The position numbers and the translations under genes are program-made. From Distichodus sexfasciatus (lineage: Eukaryota; Chordata; Actinopteri; Characiformes; Distichodontidae): 64,000 nucleotides of DNA. Positions 48,501 to 60,683 of this stretch are shown one piece after another. The DNA is taken from the NCBI GenBank assembly GCA_032718565.1, contig JAVGVS010000866.1, positions 1 through 64,000 of the forward strand, written 5' to 3'. Numbering within the stretch: the stretch's first letter is position 1; each line of letters opens with the position of its first letter. The notes beneath the pieces were generated by a model. It was not told the DNA's origin, ran no database searches, and saw only the letters and a program-made list of their open reading frames with translations.

Positions 48501-51500
48501 CACTACTGTGAAGCTCTGCGTACTATTTACCTGGTGGACATCTTGAACAGCATTTGCTGAGGCTCGATTCCAAGTACTCCCGTGGTTTACAGGTGGGTTT
48601 GGCATACTTTCTCTGGAAACAAAAAAACACGTCACATCATAAATACATTTAAAACCAGATTGCAGGAACCTCAAATGCGTCTTGGGTACAAGTAAACCGA
48701 GTGTTTATTAGGGCTGGGCAATTAATCGAAAGCGACACTTTTAACCTCTAATCAATGCTTGATCAAGATTAAGATACATTTATTGATTTTACGAGTACAG
48801 TGAGGTGTTGTCTGTAGCAAGCGGGCAGATGAAACAATAAAAGAAGCAAAGATAAGAATATAAAGTGTCACACAAACGAGTTATAGACTCTGAAATACAA
48901 CCTTCAGTTGATCTATCTGAGGACTGAACCTGCCATACTTGTTTAGGGAAGATGATAAAATTGGGGGATTATCCTTTCAAGGTTCAAGGTTCTTTATTGT
49001 CATCAGTCGCTTTATACATGTACAAGGTGTGATGAGACAGCGTTTCCTCATGGCCCCGGTGCAAACATATAGTAAGACTGAAAATTACATTCAACAGGAC
49101 AAAAGGTGCAAACAAGCAACACAATAAATACAGTACGAACACAATAAATACAGTACAAAAGTGACGTTTAGTGAAGAGATGGATATATATATATATATGT
49201 ATGACATTAATAACAGTTTTCACCTGACCTGGACCACTCCTCCCCAACCATTTAAATTAAATTAAATTTAAATTAAACTCCAGCTTGTACATAGACAACA
49301 GGTGCATCTATTAATATTATTAATTTCATTATTATTTGTTATAAACTCCAGTGATAGGGAAGTATTATATTTTACTTTTTACAAATAATATAATTAATAT
49401 TAATAATATGAATATTGTTAATAATATTGCTTTTTTTTTTCATATTTGGAATTTCTGAAAAACTTATATTTGATTTTCAGATTATTATTTAATAATTATT
49501 TGAAAATGTTTACATGAGTTTTGACATGAAACCTATGCTCCTGGCTACAGATTATATGCCATCTGGTGTCTTTGATGATATTTATGAACATGTTTAAGAC
49601 ATACTGAATGTCAGCATATTCTAAGTATGCTGACATATAAACAGATACATAAAAGATCCCCAGATTGCAGAATCCATGCCCAGACAAGCAAGGTAAGTCT
49701 CCAAGCCACAAGAGATTTAAAATCTAGAGTTAGAGCAAGTTTGGACCACAGAAGAAGGCTCGTCTCACCACTGACCAGCAGAGATTTTACGATGGTCATT
49801 TGCTGGTTCTTGTTGGTCAAACGGGTCAAGCGAGCAAAATGGTGCCAAAACCAGATTGTAGGAGCCCCAAATAGGTCTTGGACACTTGGACACTTGAGTC
49901 TTTATTGGGTCTGGGTCAATTAATTTAAAATTAATCGAAACATTCATAACCAAATCGGGGCAGTGTGATGCATAGGGAGTTTGCCCCAGATCCGGGTTGC
50001 CAGTTCAAACCAGGACCGGTAGCGTACCACCAGGTACTACACGCTACCCTCGGCGCTGCCCACGTCAGTTGCCCACTGCTTCTTCACGGATGGGTCAAAT
50101 GCAGAGGTCACATTTGGTTGTGGTGCTATGTGTGTGGTTCTGTGGTGTGTTCACAACGACGTAAAATTACAGACTTTCATAACCCCTAATCAATGAGTTC
50201 GATGAGGTGTTCTTTGGGGCAACTCAGCAGATGAAAAGATAAAAGATGTAAAGATAAGAGTATCAAGTCTCACGTGAGGTCACATTTCGCCAGGTGTACT
50301 GTGTGTGGTGCTGCGTGTGTGTTCACAATGACAAATAATCACTCATAATGAAGAATGAAACTATTAGCAGTGGGGAGATGGTAGTCTTGTGGTTAGAACG
50401 CTCGCTGCTGGACCAAGAGATTGTGTGTTCAAATTCTACCTCCAGTCCCTGAGCAACCCTAAGCTGCTCCAGTGAGACTGTACCATTTATTCTTTTGAAA
50501 AGTCACTATGATAAGAGCTCACAAATGTCGTAATGCAAAAAGTAGTATAAATATAAATATGTAGCAGTAATATAAACAGCTGCATATTTATATGTGCTGT
50601 TGGTTTTTTTTATTTTATTTTTTTATTATTCAGTTAATACTTTTCCCAGTGTTTATGTGCTGTCCCTTTAAAAACAGACAACGTTGGTTGTCACGGGATT
50701 CGCCCTGTCCAGTTACATCAGTGTGTGTTCCGTTATTAAATTATTTTATAATCACAAAAGATGTGCACTCTTTTGTTAGGACCCTTCTTTAATAACTGCC
50801 TACTTAATAACTGGCATACCTCACTTTAATAACTGGGCATATTAGTACAAACCTTGACAGTGAACCACAGAGGGCAACAACAATAATAATAATACAATAA
50901 TATTAATACATAATAATAATAATAATTGTTCATTAATTGCAATCAAGGTAAAATTTTCAATAAATCATGATACTGATTTGAGGTCATATCGCCCGGCCCT
51001 ATCAAAGTCCTGACGAAAGCAGTTGGACATCTTGAGGTTCTTTCCATGAAGGCAATGCTTTCAATGTTGTTTTGGATCTTTTCAAGTACGTTAAATAAAT
51101 CCAGTTGTTTTTGACTCAAGCATTCAAAACTAGCAAATCCCGGACGACTGCAAACCTACACATGAACGACCCAACGAGCCCCATCTCCAATCCAAGACTG
51201 CCAGAGCGAACCAGAGCAAGTTTGAACCACAGAGGGGAGCGCTGGATTTTACTGCTGACTGTTAACACACTATTTCTAGTTTGGCACTAACCTCGGATCA
51301 GCATGATCCAAATATAATTTGACACAAGTAACTCGGAGAAGTTTATACACCAGCTTGAGCTGGAACATTGCCATCATTTAGCCTCTTTTTTTCACAGTAT
51401 GGAGACTTTAAAAACAATAAAGCCTCGACATGCTTACATGCCAAAGAGTGACTTGATGACGGCTACACTGTGAACCTGGCCCTTGAGACGCCATGACCCT

Positions 51501-53790
51501 TTCAGAACACGGAAGCCACTTCATTAGCTAACGACCACTTCCTCATGATTCCATATAAAGCAGCTTTACAGCTTTCACACGGAAAATTCTTTCTTAATTG
51601 TTAGACAAAATAGATGGTAGACCAAGGGCAGTCAACATGTAGCTGCTGCTTTTAGATTAAATTGTGAGTAATTGTCAAGCAATGTGAACACAGCTACTGC
51701 TGACCTGTTAGGCAGTTAGTCAGGCAACTTTTCTGGCAGAGCTCGGGAGCGGTTCTATGGCGATATCTTGCCTATGAGTACCTCTAGTGGGCACGCTTAC
51801 CGGTGACTGCTGACATTCCATCATCAACAACTTCTAACCACATCACCACTACACTACCCCAAGGAGAACGAGCAACTGGCAAAGCAAATGCTACTAACCT
51901 AACTTCAGTAGATTCAGTAGCAAAGCTAATATTTGAAATGCTGTAGCTTTTGGTATAGGCCATTATTTTTACAAATAGCATGTAGTGTGGCAAGATAATA
52001 CATAATTTTTCTCTCTACAATTTTCGAGATGCTACCGCGGCTCATGAACGCACTTGTTGTGTCACAGTGAACTCTTGGCGGCTGACATGGAAAACAGAGG
52101 ATGGATTCACAAGACGAAGCAGCAGCTAACTACTACATTAAACTAGCTTGGCTGTAGCTTCGATACTTGCAATCATAAGTTGCTTGTAGCTTGGAAAGCT
52201 GCTGTTTAAAAGTAGCTGCCGCCAACACTAATTAAAACAACAAAAAACTACACAAGTACAGGTTATCACAGGATCATGGAAGAGTAGAATATTCAAATGA
52301 CGGAAAATGATAGCCTGAGTTCCAAGGTTTGTTCCATAAAGGAAAACCATTTGAAAATTAAAACGTGAAATTTACATTTTATCCTGGATATCAAGATAAT
52401 ATCAGAAGAGGGTGTCCTGATGTGAAACACGAGATAAGTGTGTGGGATGACATCTACACCTCAAAACAGACAGAGCTCTCTTGTTGGTCATCGCTCATGA
52501 ATTTATGAGTCAAATGTGCAAATGCGGAAAAATATAACAGGTCCTGGAAATTTACAGGAAATACATTTTCCAGCTTTCACCAATAACGGATATAATTCTA
52601 GTTCTTTAGCAAGAGACTCAAATAAGTATTACGATAAAATCGTGATACGATACAACAGATTCAACAGTCAACTGTGTGATGTCTGGTTGATATCACTACG
52701 CCTGCTACGAGCACGCTTTTGATCTAATTGAGTCTGGTAGGAGCCAGCAATCGATATGCGAGACAATATGCTATGCTGATCACTTCCCATTCATATCAAA
52801 TGGCAGAAGGCAAATAAAACATCATTTAACATTTTAGTGTACTATGATCAACAAAGCATGAAAAAGAATCTTCTTTAACTGGTGTTGCAGCGTGAATGGT
52901 TAGATGTTCATTCCGCGGATTGTTCATTATTTTGTTGTATCATTTGTTCATTGCACTGTTTTCAGTGACAGGAAAAATAGTATAAAAATACAGATAGCCA
53001 AACGAAGCTAGAAGGTGCAGATGAAATGTCAATCAAGTGCTCCAAAAAGAGAATTTTAATAAGAATTCCTTTCTTCAGTTTCATTCAATCACAAGTACTG
53101 CTTCTGAAAAACAGACAAATATTTGACGAATAGTAGACGAATACCAGTATTAATGCAGTATACTTGCTGTAAAAATACAGGAAATTATTGGCAACGCTGC
53201 TGCAGTGAATTTTTACAGTGCAAAATTAACTCTATAATTAAGAGATCCAAGTACACAATGACAACCTTGTCCTCGCAAAATCTTAAAAAATTCCAGCAGC
53301 AACATACATCTATGTGTCTCATTTTGTGTAGTTACAGACAGAATCTGTTGTAAATGAAGCGTGAGAAAAGGAGACAGGAAACCCAGAAGAATGTCCAGAA
53401 CCCATTTCTACTCCTTTGCATCCAAAACATCAACAGATACAAAAGCGTGAATGAAATATTTTCATTGACTAAATATAAAATATTCTGGTCAGTGACGCCC
53501 TGAATAATTACACGTTTGAAAGTATGCGGGGCTTAAAGGCACAACTGGCTTCCTGCCTCAGCAACCCAGCCTGCTCTGCCATCCAACCAGCCACATATCA
53601 TACCACCAGCTCCATGGTCAGCTGAAAATCATTTTACTGACAAGACTCTGGGGAAGCATTTATGTCTGTGGTGTCTGAATGTAGACGTGGTTAATTTACT
53701 CTCATAAAAACAAGCAATAAATAGGCAGATGCGTTCAGGCATGTACTAGGGCTGGACAATACTGCAAAAATATTTATATTGCATTATTTT

Positions 53791-53864
<74 letters not shown>

Positions 53865-54407
53865 CTGAAAAGCATTCTCTTGTATATGTAAGAGAAGAGT
53901 ATAGTATTGTGCAAAGTTTAGGCAGGTGGAAAAATATTGTAAAACAAAGAATGCTTTCAGAAATATAAATAATGATTGTTTATTTTATCAATTTATAAAA
54001 TGGGTGAGCAATTAGTAGGGCCCATCAAATCAATATTTGTTTTTGTTTTCAAACCAGCATCAATTTATAGGTACATACCACAAAGTCAGGATTTTTGTAG
54101 GATTATAGCCATTATATTATTTTTGTACGCCTCTATTATTTTGTATCAGAGATTTATAGATCTGTGGCTAGTTCCTCCAAGATGTTTGGAACAACCTACC
54201 AGCCGAGTTCCTTCAAAAACTGTGTGCAAGTGTACCTACAAGAACTGATGCTGTTTTGAAGGCAAAGGGTGGTCACACCAGCAATCAGCCAATAATTGCC
54301 ATTTCGTGCATCGCTAGTAAATGCGGTTTCTTAAGACCATATTAAAAACACAGGAAGTCTGGCTCTTTGAAAACAAAATATGAAGAAATAAAGGGTGAGT
54401 TTTGTAT

Positions 54408-54453
<46 letters not shown>

Positions 54454-56409
54454 CATACATACATATATATATACATACATACATACATACATATATATAT
54501 ATATTGCAGTAAAAAAATTGACCATCTGATTTGAATAGCTCTATTTGGAAAGGATGACATGTTTAGTTTATTTTGCCCTGCTTGACATTGCACATGGTAA
54601 TATGGGCATATTGCACACCTTACGATGACAATGTTAAAATGATATATTGCACAGGGTTTTTTGAGGCGACTGGACATCCGTGAGGCCAAACACTAATGAA
54701 TATTCATGCAACAGATCAATCAAAAATCAGACAAGCAGGCCAAGACAGAGAATACGGAGCAACAGAATCGAGGACTAACACTCAAGATTTCGGAACAAGA
54801 ATAGGAATATACTGGGATGCATGGAAGAGGGTCACATGACTAAACGAACAGGTAACAAAAAGGAAATCAAGGTGGCACACGGTCTTCAGAGGAAGTCTTT
54901 GTGTTTAGAAAAACTAAATTTTCCTAAAACCACAGAGTTTGCATAACTGCAATGCTGAAAAACAACTGTCAAGTTCTCCTTTTCTAATAAAACCACTTTA
55001 TCTGTTAGTATCTTTTAACAGCACATGAATAGTGTTTTGAACTTTCACATACATGGAAGCTTAAACACATCTCACCACTGAGACCTTAAGCACTTTATAC
55101 ACTCACTCTACTGTAAAGACTTATTCAGTCGTCACAATTCCTCTCTACAAATTGTTTTCTACGAATCGAGTCAAGAAGTATTCCTGCTTTTCAAACACAA
55201 GTTCAGACCCGTAAGGTTTGTGATGCAACATTCAGCATGTTAACGCACCTCTCCTTGGTGGAGAGATGATACACGAGATAGCTGAGTAGAGTGAGACAAT
55301 CAATGAATGAATGAATGATTGCCAGCGTATATATCTTAACGCAAGACAATCCATAATGACAGAAGAGGGTCATTAATTTGGCTCATGCAAAACAGAATGT
55401 GTTTGTGTGATAGTGACTGTGTTTCATCATACCTTCCACAAATGACAGTATCAAGGTGAAATCTAAAGTCTCACTGCTTTAATCCATAAGAGACAAAGCA
55501 TGGCATTCTACTTTCACTCAAGAGAAGTGATTCATTGTTTTATTAGTGATGAGGAATCATAATGGTGACCATTAACAGAAGGGATTTATTTTTATTTATT
55601 AAGCATTTAAAAAGACCCAAAAACCCCTTTCTGCTGATACAGCAAACGCGATCACATAGGTCAAAGCCAGAACACATACACCCACAAAAAGTAAGTTCCC
55701 TTTAGGCAGAAATGGCACAATGGGTAGATTTTAAATGAGTCTGCTCAAGCAGAAGGAAGAGAGAGAGAGAGAAAGAGAGAGAGTAGTTTAGGACTGTGGT
55801 GAGAAAAGGGGGAGAAAGGGGGTCTGGATGCAAACCAAGTTCGTCTGTTTCCAGTAAACACAGAAGCAAAACAGATCTCGACCATCACAATGTACACCTT
55901 CTATCAAAACACATTTTAAGATTACACAACAAACACTTCATGCGCAATCTGTCTGATAAACACCATTAATAACATTTTTTACGGTCAGACCTTCTAATGA
56001 AAAGATGAAACATTTAAACGAACCAAAATATTAATTTCCGAATGATTCATTTACCCCCACACTTAAAAAAGCGTTCCCTGATTTCTTGAGTACATGATTC
56101 TATAAAGACCCTTTAACAGCTGCAGAACCTCTTTTACGGGGGAAAGAACTTCTTCAGACTTAGTGGCACCAACCAAAAAACTGTTCTAAAAGTTAGTTTT
56201 ATGAAAGCAACAGTGTATATATGTCCACCCTGTCCTCAAGCAACATGTTTCACAACTGGCTTATTTTGAAGAGCCTATAATAAACGAGTCGTTAGCGTCA
56301 CCTCTGCAATTCATAGTAATGATAAATAACTCACCTGGACGCACATGGCGAAAATGAGACATGCGATCCAACCGCGAAAAATCCAACTGGTAGAAAAATG
56401 AACTCTCAT
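33514..56409 (-). CDS. tnfrsf11a: TNF receptor superfamily member 11a (RANK), complete
   Basis: Ten exons on minus: 56409-56335, 48612-48531, 47441-47316, 46761-46618, 42798-42714, 40605-40532, 40316-40215, 40126-40077, 38687-37901, 33788-33514. All phases agree, giving 1800 nt and 599 residues (human RANK has 616). It is the receptor for RANKL, signalling through TRAFs to NF-kB in osteoclasts and immune cells. Residues 1-25 form the signal peptide. Exons 2-6 encode the TNFR cysteine-rich repeats (for example SKCCSRCPPG, CKECPYGYFSDKESAEACKE, KSDVVCG). A membrane helix spans about 201-220. The tail has PMEVGE at 353-358, matching the TRAF6 site PxExx(acidic) of human RANK. It also has IMVY at 533-536, matching the human IVVY motif, and two PVQE motifs (555-560 and 583-588) matching the TRAF2/3/5 sites. 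The last exon, NTTFISTGQVMNFTGDVIMV, is nearly identical to human. Exon 9 carries a Gln/Asp/Arg/Glu-rich stretch near 294-330 that is not in human. Intron 1 is 7.7 kb. Confidence 0.97.
34045..34235 (-). repeat. SINE family B in tnfrsf11a intron 9
   Basis: On minus it has the head 'gcggttaatgcactcgtctc', B box 'ggtttgaatccaacctcc', then 'cattgagcaagacccttaac', and a tail near 'agttgctctggatgagagaa'. Confidence 0.8.
34751..34915 (+). repeat. SINE family A in tnfrsf11a intron 9
   Basis: Head GTTGGTAGCGGAATAGTTAG, body 'accggtaaaggtaccactga' and 'ccactgctccttcacggacg'. The 3' tail is lost. Confidence 0.85.
35096..35310 (+). repeat. Teleost dispersed repeat with TTTGTGACAA tail
   Basis: 'ggttcctctcaaggtttctt', 'gggagttttccttgccaccg' and 'aaagcgctttgtgacaataa' followed by 'ctctatataaatgaaactg' are the ordered blocks of a repeat seen throughout teleost genomes. 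A diverged tail of the same type lies near 44625-44665. The short open frames over it are not genes. Confidence 0.8.
36708..36940 (-). repeat. SINE family A, minus orientation
   Basis: On minus: head 'gttggtggcgtaatggttag', B-box region 'gttgctggttcaaggcctgg', body 'aggtaccgttcccatgcact', tail 'ttcaccatgatgaacaatca'. It is a complete copy in tnfrsf11a intron 9. Confidence 0.85.
37329..37770 (+). mobile_element. GGCGGCACGG-type element carrying an inverted insertion
   Basis: The element spans 37341-37758, flanked by a 12-bp target duplication AATTTTGCACAG (37329-37340 and 37759-37770). Compared with the copy at 30691 it is broken after GAGTTTGCATG. Positions 37429-37507 are the reverse complement of 37716-37794, a segment made of the element's own 3' end plus flanking host DNA. 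Sequence then resumes 'gggggtgctctccttgtgtt'. The two arms agree at about 74 of 79 positions. Confidence 0.9.
38725..39110. mobile_element. Palindromic MITE, copy 1, in tnfrsf11a intron 8
   Basis: The left end CCCTTAGCAAAACGTAGT is mirrored by the right end ACTACTTTTTGCTAAGGG. The interior is full of AAGTATACTT motifs and has no open frame. It is about 386 bp long, with a second copy at 41930. No clear target duplication was seen. It stops 37 bp upstream (in transcription) of the exon 9 acceptor. Confidence 0.9.
41930..42328. mobile_element. Palindromic MITE, copy 2, in tnfrsf11a intron 5
   Basis: Same orientation and ends as copy 1 (CCCTTAGCAAAAAGTAGT ... CTACTTTTTTCTAAGGG). The two are nearly identical over most of their length. 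This copy has small extra segments such as 'aagtaaactttatac'. Confidence 0.9.
43035..43170 (+). repeat. SINE family B in tnfrsf11a intron 4
   Basis: A box TGGTCTAGTGGTTAGGAC, B box GGGTTTGAATCCTACC, then 'agcaagacccttaacccc'. The 3' tail is missing. Confidence 0.85.
45667..45826 (-). repeat. SINE family B, minus orientation
   Basis: On minus it reads 'ggtggtggtctaatggttag' at the head. The tail contains 'aagtgactttgggtaaagag' and 'cgtctgctaaatgtcgtgaa', as in the copy at 10634. Confidence 0.85.
46184..46432 (+). repeat. SINE family A, near full length
   Basis: Head 'gttggtagcgtaacacttag', 'gccaggtcaagtcctggacc', body and 3' end 'aatcgcaaataatcattcac'. It lies about 190 bp downstream of tnfrsf11a exon 4 in intron 4. 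It is one of the most complete family A copies here. Confidence 0.88.
48643..48880 (+). repeat. Dispersed repeat, uninterrupted copy
   Basis: It shares blocks with 49843-50275 in the same order: 'aaaccagattgcaggaacct', 'attaatcgaaa', 'acctctaatcaatg', 'gtgaggtgtt' and 'gcagatgaaacaataaaaga'. It lies just upstream of tnfrsf11a exon 2. Confidence 0.75.
49843..50275 (+). repeat. Dispersed repeat split by a SINE
   Basis: Second copy of the 48643 repeat. Its left part ends near 49951 and its right part resumes at 50176. The intervening 224 bp is a family A SINE. Confidence 0.8.
49952..50175 (+). mobile_element. SINE family A inserted in an older repeat
   Basis: The 9-bp duplication TTCATAACC flanks it exactly (49943-49951 and 50176-50184). 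The head 'gtgatgcatagggagtttgc', the middle 'ccagttcaaaccaggaccgg' and the tail 'gttctgtggtgtgttcacaa' are those of family A. A tail-only fragment of the same family follows at about 50275-50345. Confidence 0.9.
50372..50540 (+). repeat. SINE family B in tnfrsf11a intron 1
   Basis: Head 'ggtagtcttgtggttagaac', B-box region 'gtgttcaaattctacctcca', and a diverged tail 'agtcactatgataagagctc'. Confidence 0.75.
53796..53862 (+). repeat. (TA)n microsatellite, about 33 units
   Basis: Uninterrupted TA dinucleotides in tnfrsf11a intron 1. Confidence 0.97.
54410..54504 (+). repeat. Compound (TA)n/(TACA)n microsatellite
   Basis: A TA run, then ATAC tetramers, then TA and ATAC again. The open frames across it (54331-54689, minus) encode only Tyr/Ile/Met/Cys/Val repeats and are not genes. 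Confidence 0.95.
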
Positions 56410-56600
56410 ATTTTCTGCTTTTTCGGAGTGTTTCCCAACACGATAACTTTCCTCTTCTCAGCTCCGTTCGTGTCTCTTGCCCCGCTCCTGTGCCCGCCGC
56501 TCAGTCTCTGCTCCACACGGCGTGGAACTGACGCCGCCCCTTTAACGCTGCGCTACTAACTTGGCGCTCCGTTCACTTTTTCCAACGCGGAATATGTCTG
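56410..56600 (-). promoter_or_regulatory. tnfrsf11a promoter and 5' UTR region
   Basis: GC- and CpG-rich sequence directly upstream of the start codon, in contrast to AT-rich flanks, with 'ccgccgctcagtctctgctc' and a GC box 'gccgcccc' near 56532. No TATA box is evident. The exact start of transcription cannot be placed. Confidence 0.45.
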
Positions 56601-59600
56601 TGTAGCTTCTCAATTATCCAGGACATGGTAATATTGAAAGCTTGAATCGCACGATACTTGACTGCTTTTCAAAATTCGTGAGGACGTCTCACCTCTCACC
56701 TTCTTCACTTCTAGAAATCTGGTGCGCTGTTCCAGGTGTTTATCCTTTAGTGGGGTTGTCAGTGACCACTGTCAAGGTTGAATGATAAATACCTGGAACT
56801 TCCTATCAGATTTTTAAATGGATGAGAGGTGAAAACATCTTCAAGAATTTTGAAGTCTAGTGGCCTTCCATTTAAGCTCTTAATGATTCCAACTCAGAGA
56901 AACAACGTATGGCAAATAGAAATTGGATTTTAGAAAATCGACCTTAATCTAATTGGGGCGCTCGATGTTCTAAAATCCCCTTCTTGTACAATATGTTAAC
57001 GCTTAATAATAAAAAAAAAGTTTATTACAAATTACAACAGAAACATTCAGAAACAGGCAAAACTTACTGTAGATATACAGGATTTTAGAAAACCAGAACC
57101 AGTATTTAAAAAATGTTGAACTACTTCTAATCAAAAAGTTAATCTCCCCAGTCACTGTGCAGACTCTTATGACTTTTAAAAACGTTTGAACCCAGCCATA
57201 TTAAAAGTCTGGTTTTAACTCCAACACATTAAACATTTTGTACAGACACTAAAAAGTTTAACTTTGACTTTCTGATCGGTGCAGATTTGGTTGACGATTT
57301 GGGGTCTGGGGGAGGTTAGAGTTTGAACCATTACAATATATAAACACGTACAAGACATTATAGCTTGAATTCAAGTAAAATAAAGGTAGACTATAGAAAT
57401 AGTAAATAAATAAATAAATAAATAAATAAGACACTGATTACAAGGTGTAGTCTAATTTTAAAAGTCAGATATCCATTTGATGAGTGGAATTATCCACTTT
57501 TATTTTGTAGTAAACGTGTCCTTACTGAGGCACTAGAGGATTTACACTAACTTCAGCTTTAGATAATAACTACGACGCCATTTTCTCCGCCGAATGACTC
57601 TCCTCAACAACGAGAAACATAACTTGGACCGACTTATGTCTAAAATTGAGTTCATATGCGTATAATGAGTCTCCTAAATTAAAAAGTCACATTGTGCAAG
57701 TTTAGCTTAACAATGAATCGATTTGCAATAACGGACACCAAACATGGCTTCCCTCTTTAGGGCTGCGTGATGGAGCAGTTGATTCGAGATCAGCCTGTTG
57801 GAAACGAAACTTGGTAACAAAAGATAAACTGTATTTTCTGATATTACTGTATTTACCAAGACCAATCTGAAAGTGAAGTCTCTCCGATACATCACAATCT
57901 TGAAGTGTTCTTGAAAAATATGAAGGAACAATGATTTGCACTCAAAACAAGTCTTAATAGTAGAAAGCTTTTTTTTCATATTTATATATTGGAATTTCAT
58001 ATGCAAATGCATTATAATCTGACAGACACAAACTTTTTAGAACTATTAAGTCTTTCCATATTTCTCAAATATATCCTGTAAAGTTTTTTTTAGATCTCAT
58101 TTTCTACTACAGGAAAAATATTGCCATGTCTAATGTCCAGTATTTGGCCAACCTCGTATTATTATTAGTTTCATTTGGTTTCTTATGGGTTTCAAAAATT
58201 AAGAACATATCAGAAATCTATCAAGTAATCTATAAACTTGGATTTATTTAGTAATTTGCAGATTTTTAAAAAATCACATTCCTGTTTCCAGTAGAGCTTT
58301 TTATAAGGGAACTAGAAGTTGGAAAATGCAAGGAAACTTTTCAAAACAACACAACTTTAACTCCCTATTGTCTTAAAAACAACTGGCACAATGGCACACC
58401 AGACAAAGCAATAAAACACTTAGGCCATGCCGGCCTTGCTTTTGTGTCTTATCTCAAACTTGACATCTGTCTTTGTTCACTTGGCACCTGTCTTAAAGGA
58501 GTTTATGGCAGATAGTGCCACAGCCGGGCAGTGCTGAGAGCAGCGAGGGTTTGAACCTGAGCCAGTTCCTCCCTCACGCTCTCTCTCTCTTCCCCCTCGC
58601 CTTCTTGCCCCGAGCTGCCTCCTGTGAGCTATTATTACCTGATTTGAATAACTGTCATTTGAGGGGCTTGGAGTTGTAACTTGGCCTCTTTCCCTGCAAG
58701 TTCTCTGTGGCTCTACACGAGAAGTGGGTTGCACAATCACCCAAATGCAAATCTTCACGCCAGTTCTTGGCACAGAGACCTTAAATCCACAGGATCAAAT
58801 AATTCTGGCTTTTGGATTGGACTGAATCATACAGTTAAGGAATTTCAGAAATCTTTCCAATCGAGAATCCAGGAGAAAACTTTGGAAAACAGTGCATGCA
58901 GGCAGGTTTTCGTTCAGCCTATGCTCTCCTGATACAGCTGGAGCTGACTGTGATTTATTAGCGTAATATGAGATCCATAGAAAAGCACAGGAGACAGTGA
59001 ACAGTTCTAATTTCCCATGGTGACAATATGGAGTCCTACCTTACTGATAGATTCATCAGTCTGGAGGATTTTTTTGGTGGCGGTGTATTTAACGCTTCTG
59101 GCAATACATTTACAGCATGAACCAAACGTGCTGGGGTTACGGCGACGGCTGGTTTGGAAGCGTCAGTGTGGAGAACCAGTCCAAACCAAAATGACTGTGA
59201 AAAAGAACAAAATGTCCATGTTTGGGCCACAACTTTTTTTTTTTTCTTAATGCCTGTTTTTCAAATCATCTCCCTGCATGTATGGGATACTTTGGGCCAA
59301 AAACATTAGGTAGAGTCCAGACCCCAAAGGTCAACTCATGAAAGATTTGATATAAAAACACACTCCCACCGAGTAGAGCATGAACTTTTCCTGTTTGCAG
59401 ACTTCATATAAGCACAGCAAACAACAAAAAAGTTATGAAAACATGGGGAGGATAAATGCACCCATGGTTTGGGCACACACACACACTTACACACACTCTC
59501 TCTCTCACACACACACACACAGGTCTGCTTGCTTTGGAAATGCTCCTGACTTCTGACTCACAACATTCACAGTCTTGTGCATGACTAAGGCATCATACTT

Positions 59601-60683
59601 ACGACATCTTCACAGTCATACACACACAGACACGCACCTACATATAGAAAGTTTGTCACGATATTAAGAAAGCTGTGATTTAGGGGTAAGATCGAGCCGC
59701 ACCCTTCACAAAAGGGGATCGCGAAGTACTAATTTTATGCAAATATTCCTATCACAGCGCCTAGCTGTTCTCATACATGTGATGAAATAAGTGTGTACAC
59801 TGGGCGGCTAATGAGATGTAAATGTTAACGATTAAACCCAATATGCAAATATGCTTCTGTCATATGAGTTAAAGATTGACCTGGACGCAAAAAAAGCACT
59901 AGGACGTCTTCACTTGGCAATCCATAGACTAGGAAAGTCCTGATCAGTCACTGGACTCTGAACCTTTCCTCACCGAAGTGGAAGAAGAAAAAAAAAAAAG
60001 CTCTTTGAAGTTTTAACTGACAGGGGATTTTACTGATCATAGGCCAAACCAAACATTTATTGTTGGAACACCTGTCTTCTCATATTATATGTTGTCTGAC
60101 TTCATGTTTCTCGGGTTTGTTCTTTGCTTTAGCATCTATTTTAAATTTTCTCATCCCATTCTAATGCACAAAACGTCTCACAACTCAGCCTAAAATAGGT
60201 AAGTACACAGTTATCCTTTGCCTTTTTTATTATGACACCAATTTCCAATATACATGAATCAAGGTTCTTCGTCTGTCTATTATACAGTTATGTACTTCAT
60301 AAGCATACCCATCCCACCCCCAAAAAACAAAACGGAACAAAGCCAGAGAAATTACACACACTTATAGAAAACGTTTTTCCAAAGACACTGCAACACATGA
60401 AGACGGCAAGACGGGGAAGAAGTCAGTAAAGTTTTTTTCTCAATCATAATTTTCACATTTTCAAACGCAAATCTAAATGTAGTGATGTGAATAAGACTCT
60501 GAAATAAAATGTTCAAAACGAAAACAGAAAAAAAGTGCAAATTTTCTTTGGAGGTTGGAATAGACATTTAAGATATAAATAAGATATAAAACAGAGCCTA
60601 TCAAAAACAAGACGGATGAAATAAAGGCAGACAATTGACTTCAAGTAGGTGGCCCCAGACCGCACAGGCTCCGGCTCCAGCAC
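56600..60683. other. Intergenic region and relch 3' UTR
   Basis: No gene was recognised between the tnfrsf11a promoter and the relch stop. It holds an (AAAT)n run at 57402-57430 and an (AC)n run at 59476-59521. The open frame 58477-58773 (minus) is compositionally biased and has no splice sites or motif. The relch 3' UTR probably occupies the right end; TTTATT at about 60055 is AATAAA on minus. Confidence 0.5.

Noticed and set aside
54331..54689. Tyr/Ile/Met/Cys/Val-rich reading frames on minus
   Set aside because: They are produced by the TA and TACA microsatellite.
58477..58773. 98-codon Arg/Glu-rich frame on minus upstream of tnfrsf11a
   Set aside because: The low-complexity 'RRGGREREREGG' part comes from a CT-rich tract. 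No conserved motif or splice context was seen.
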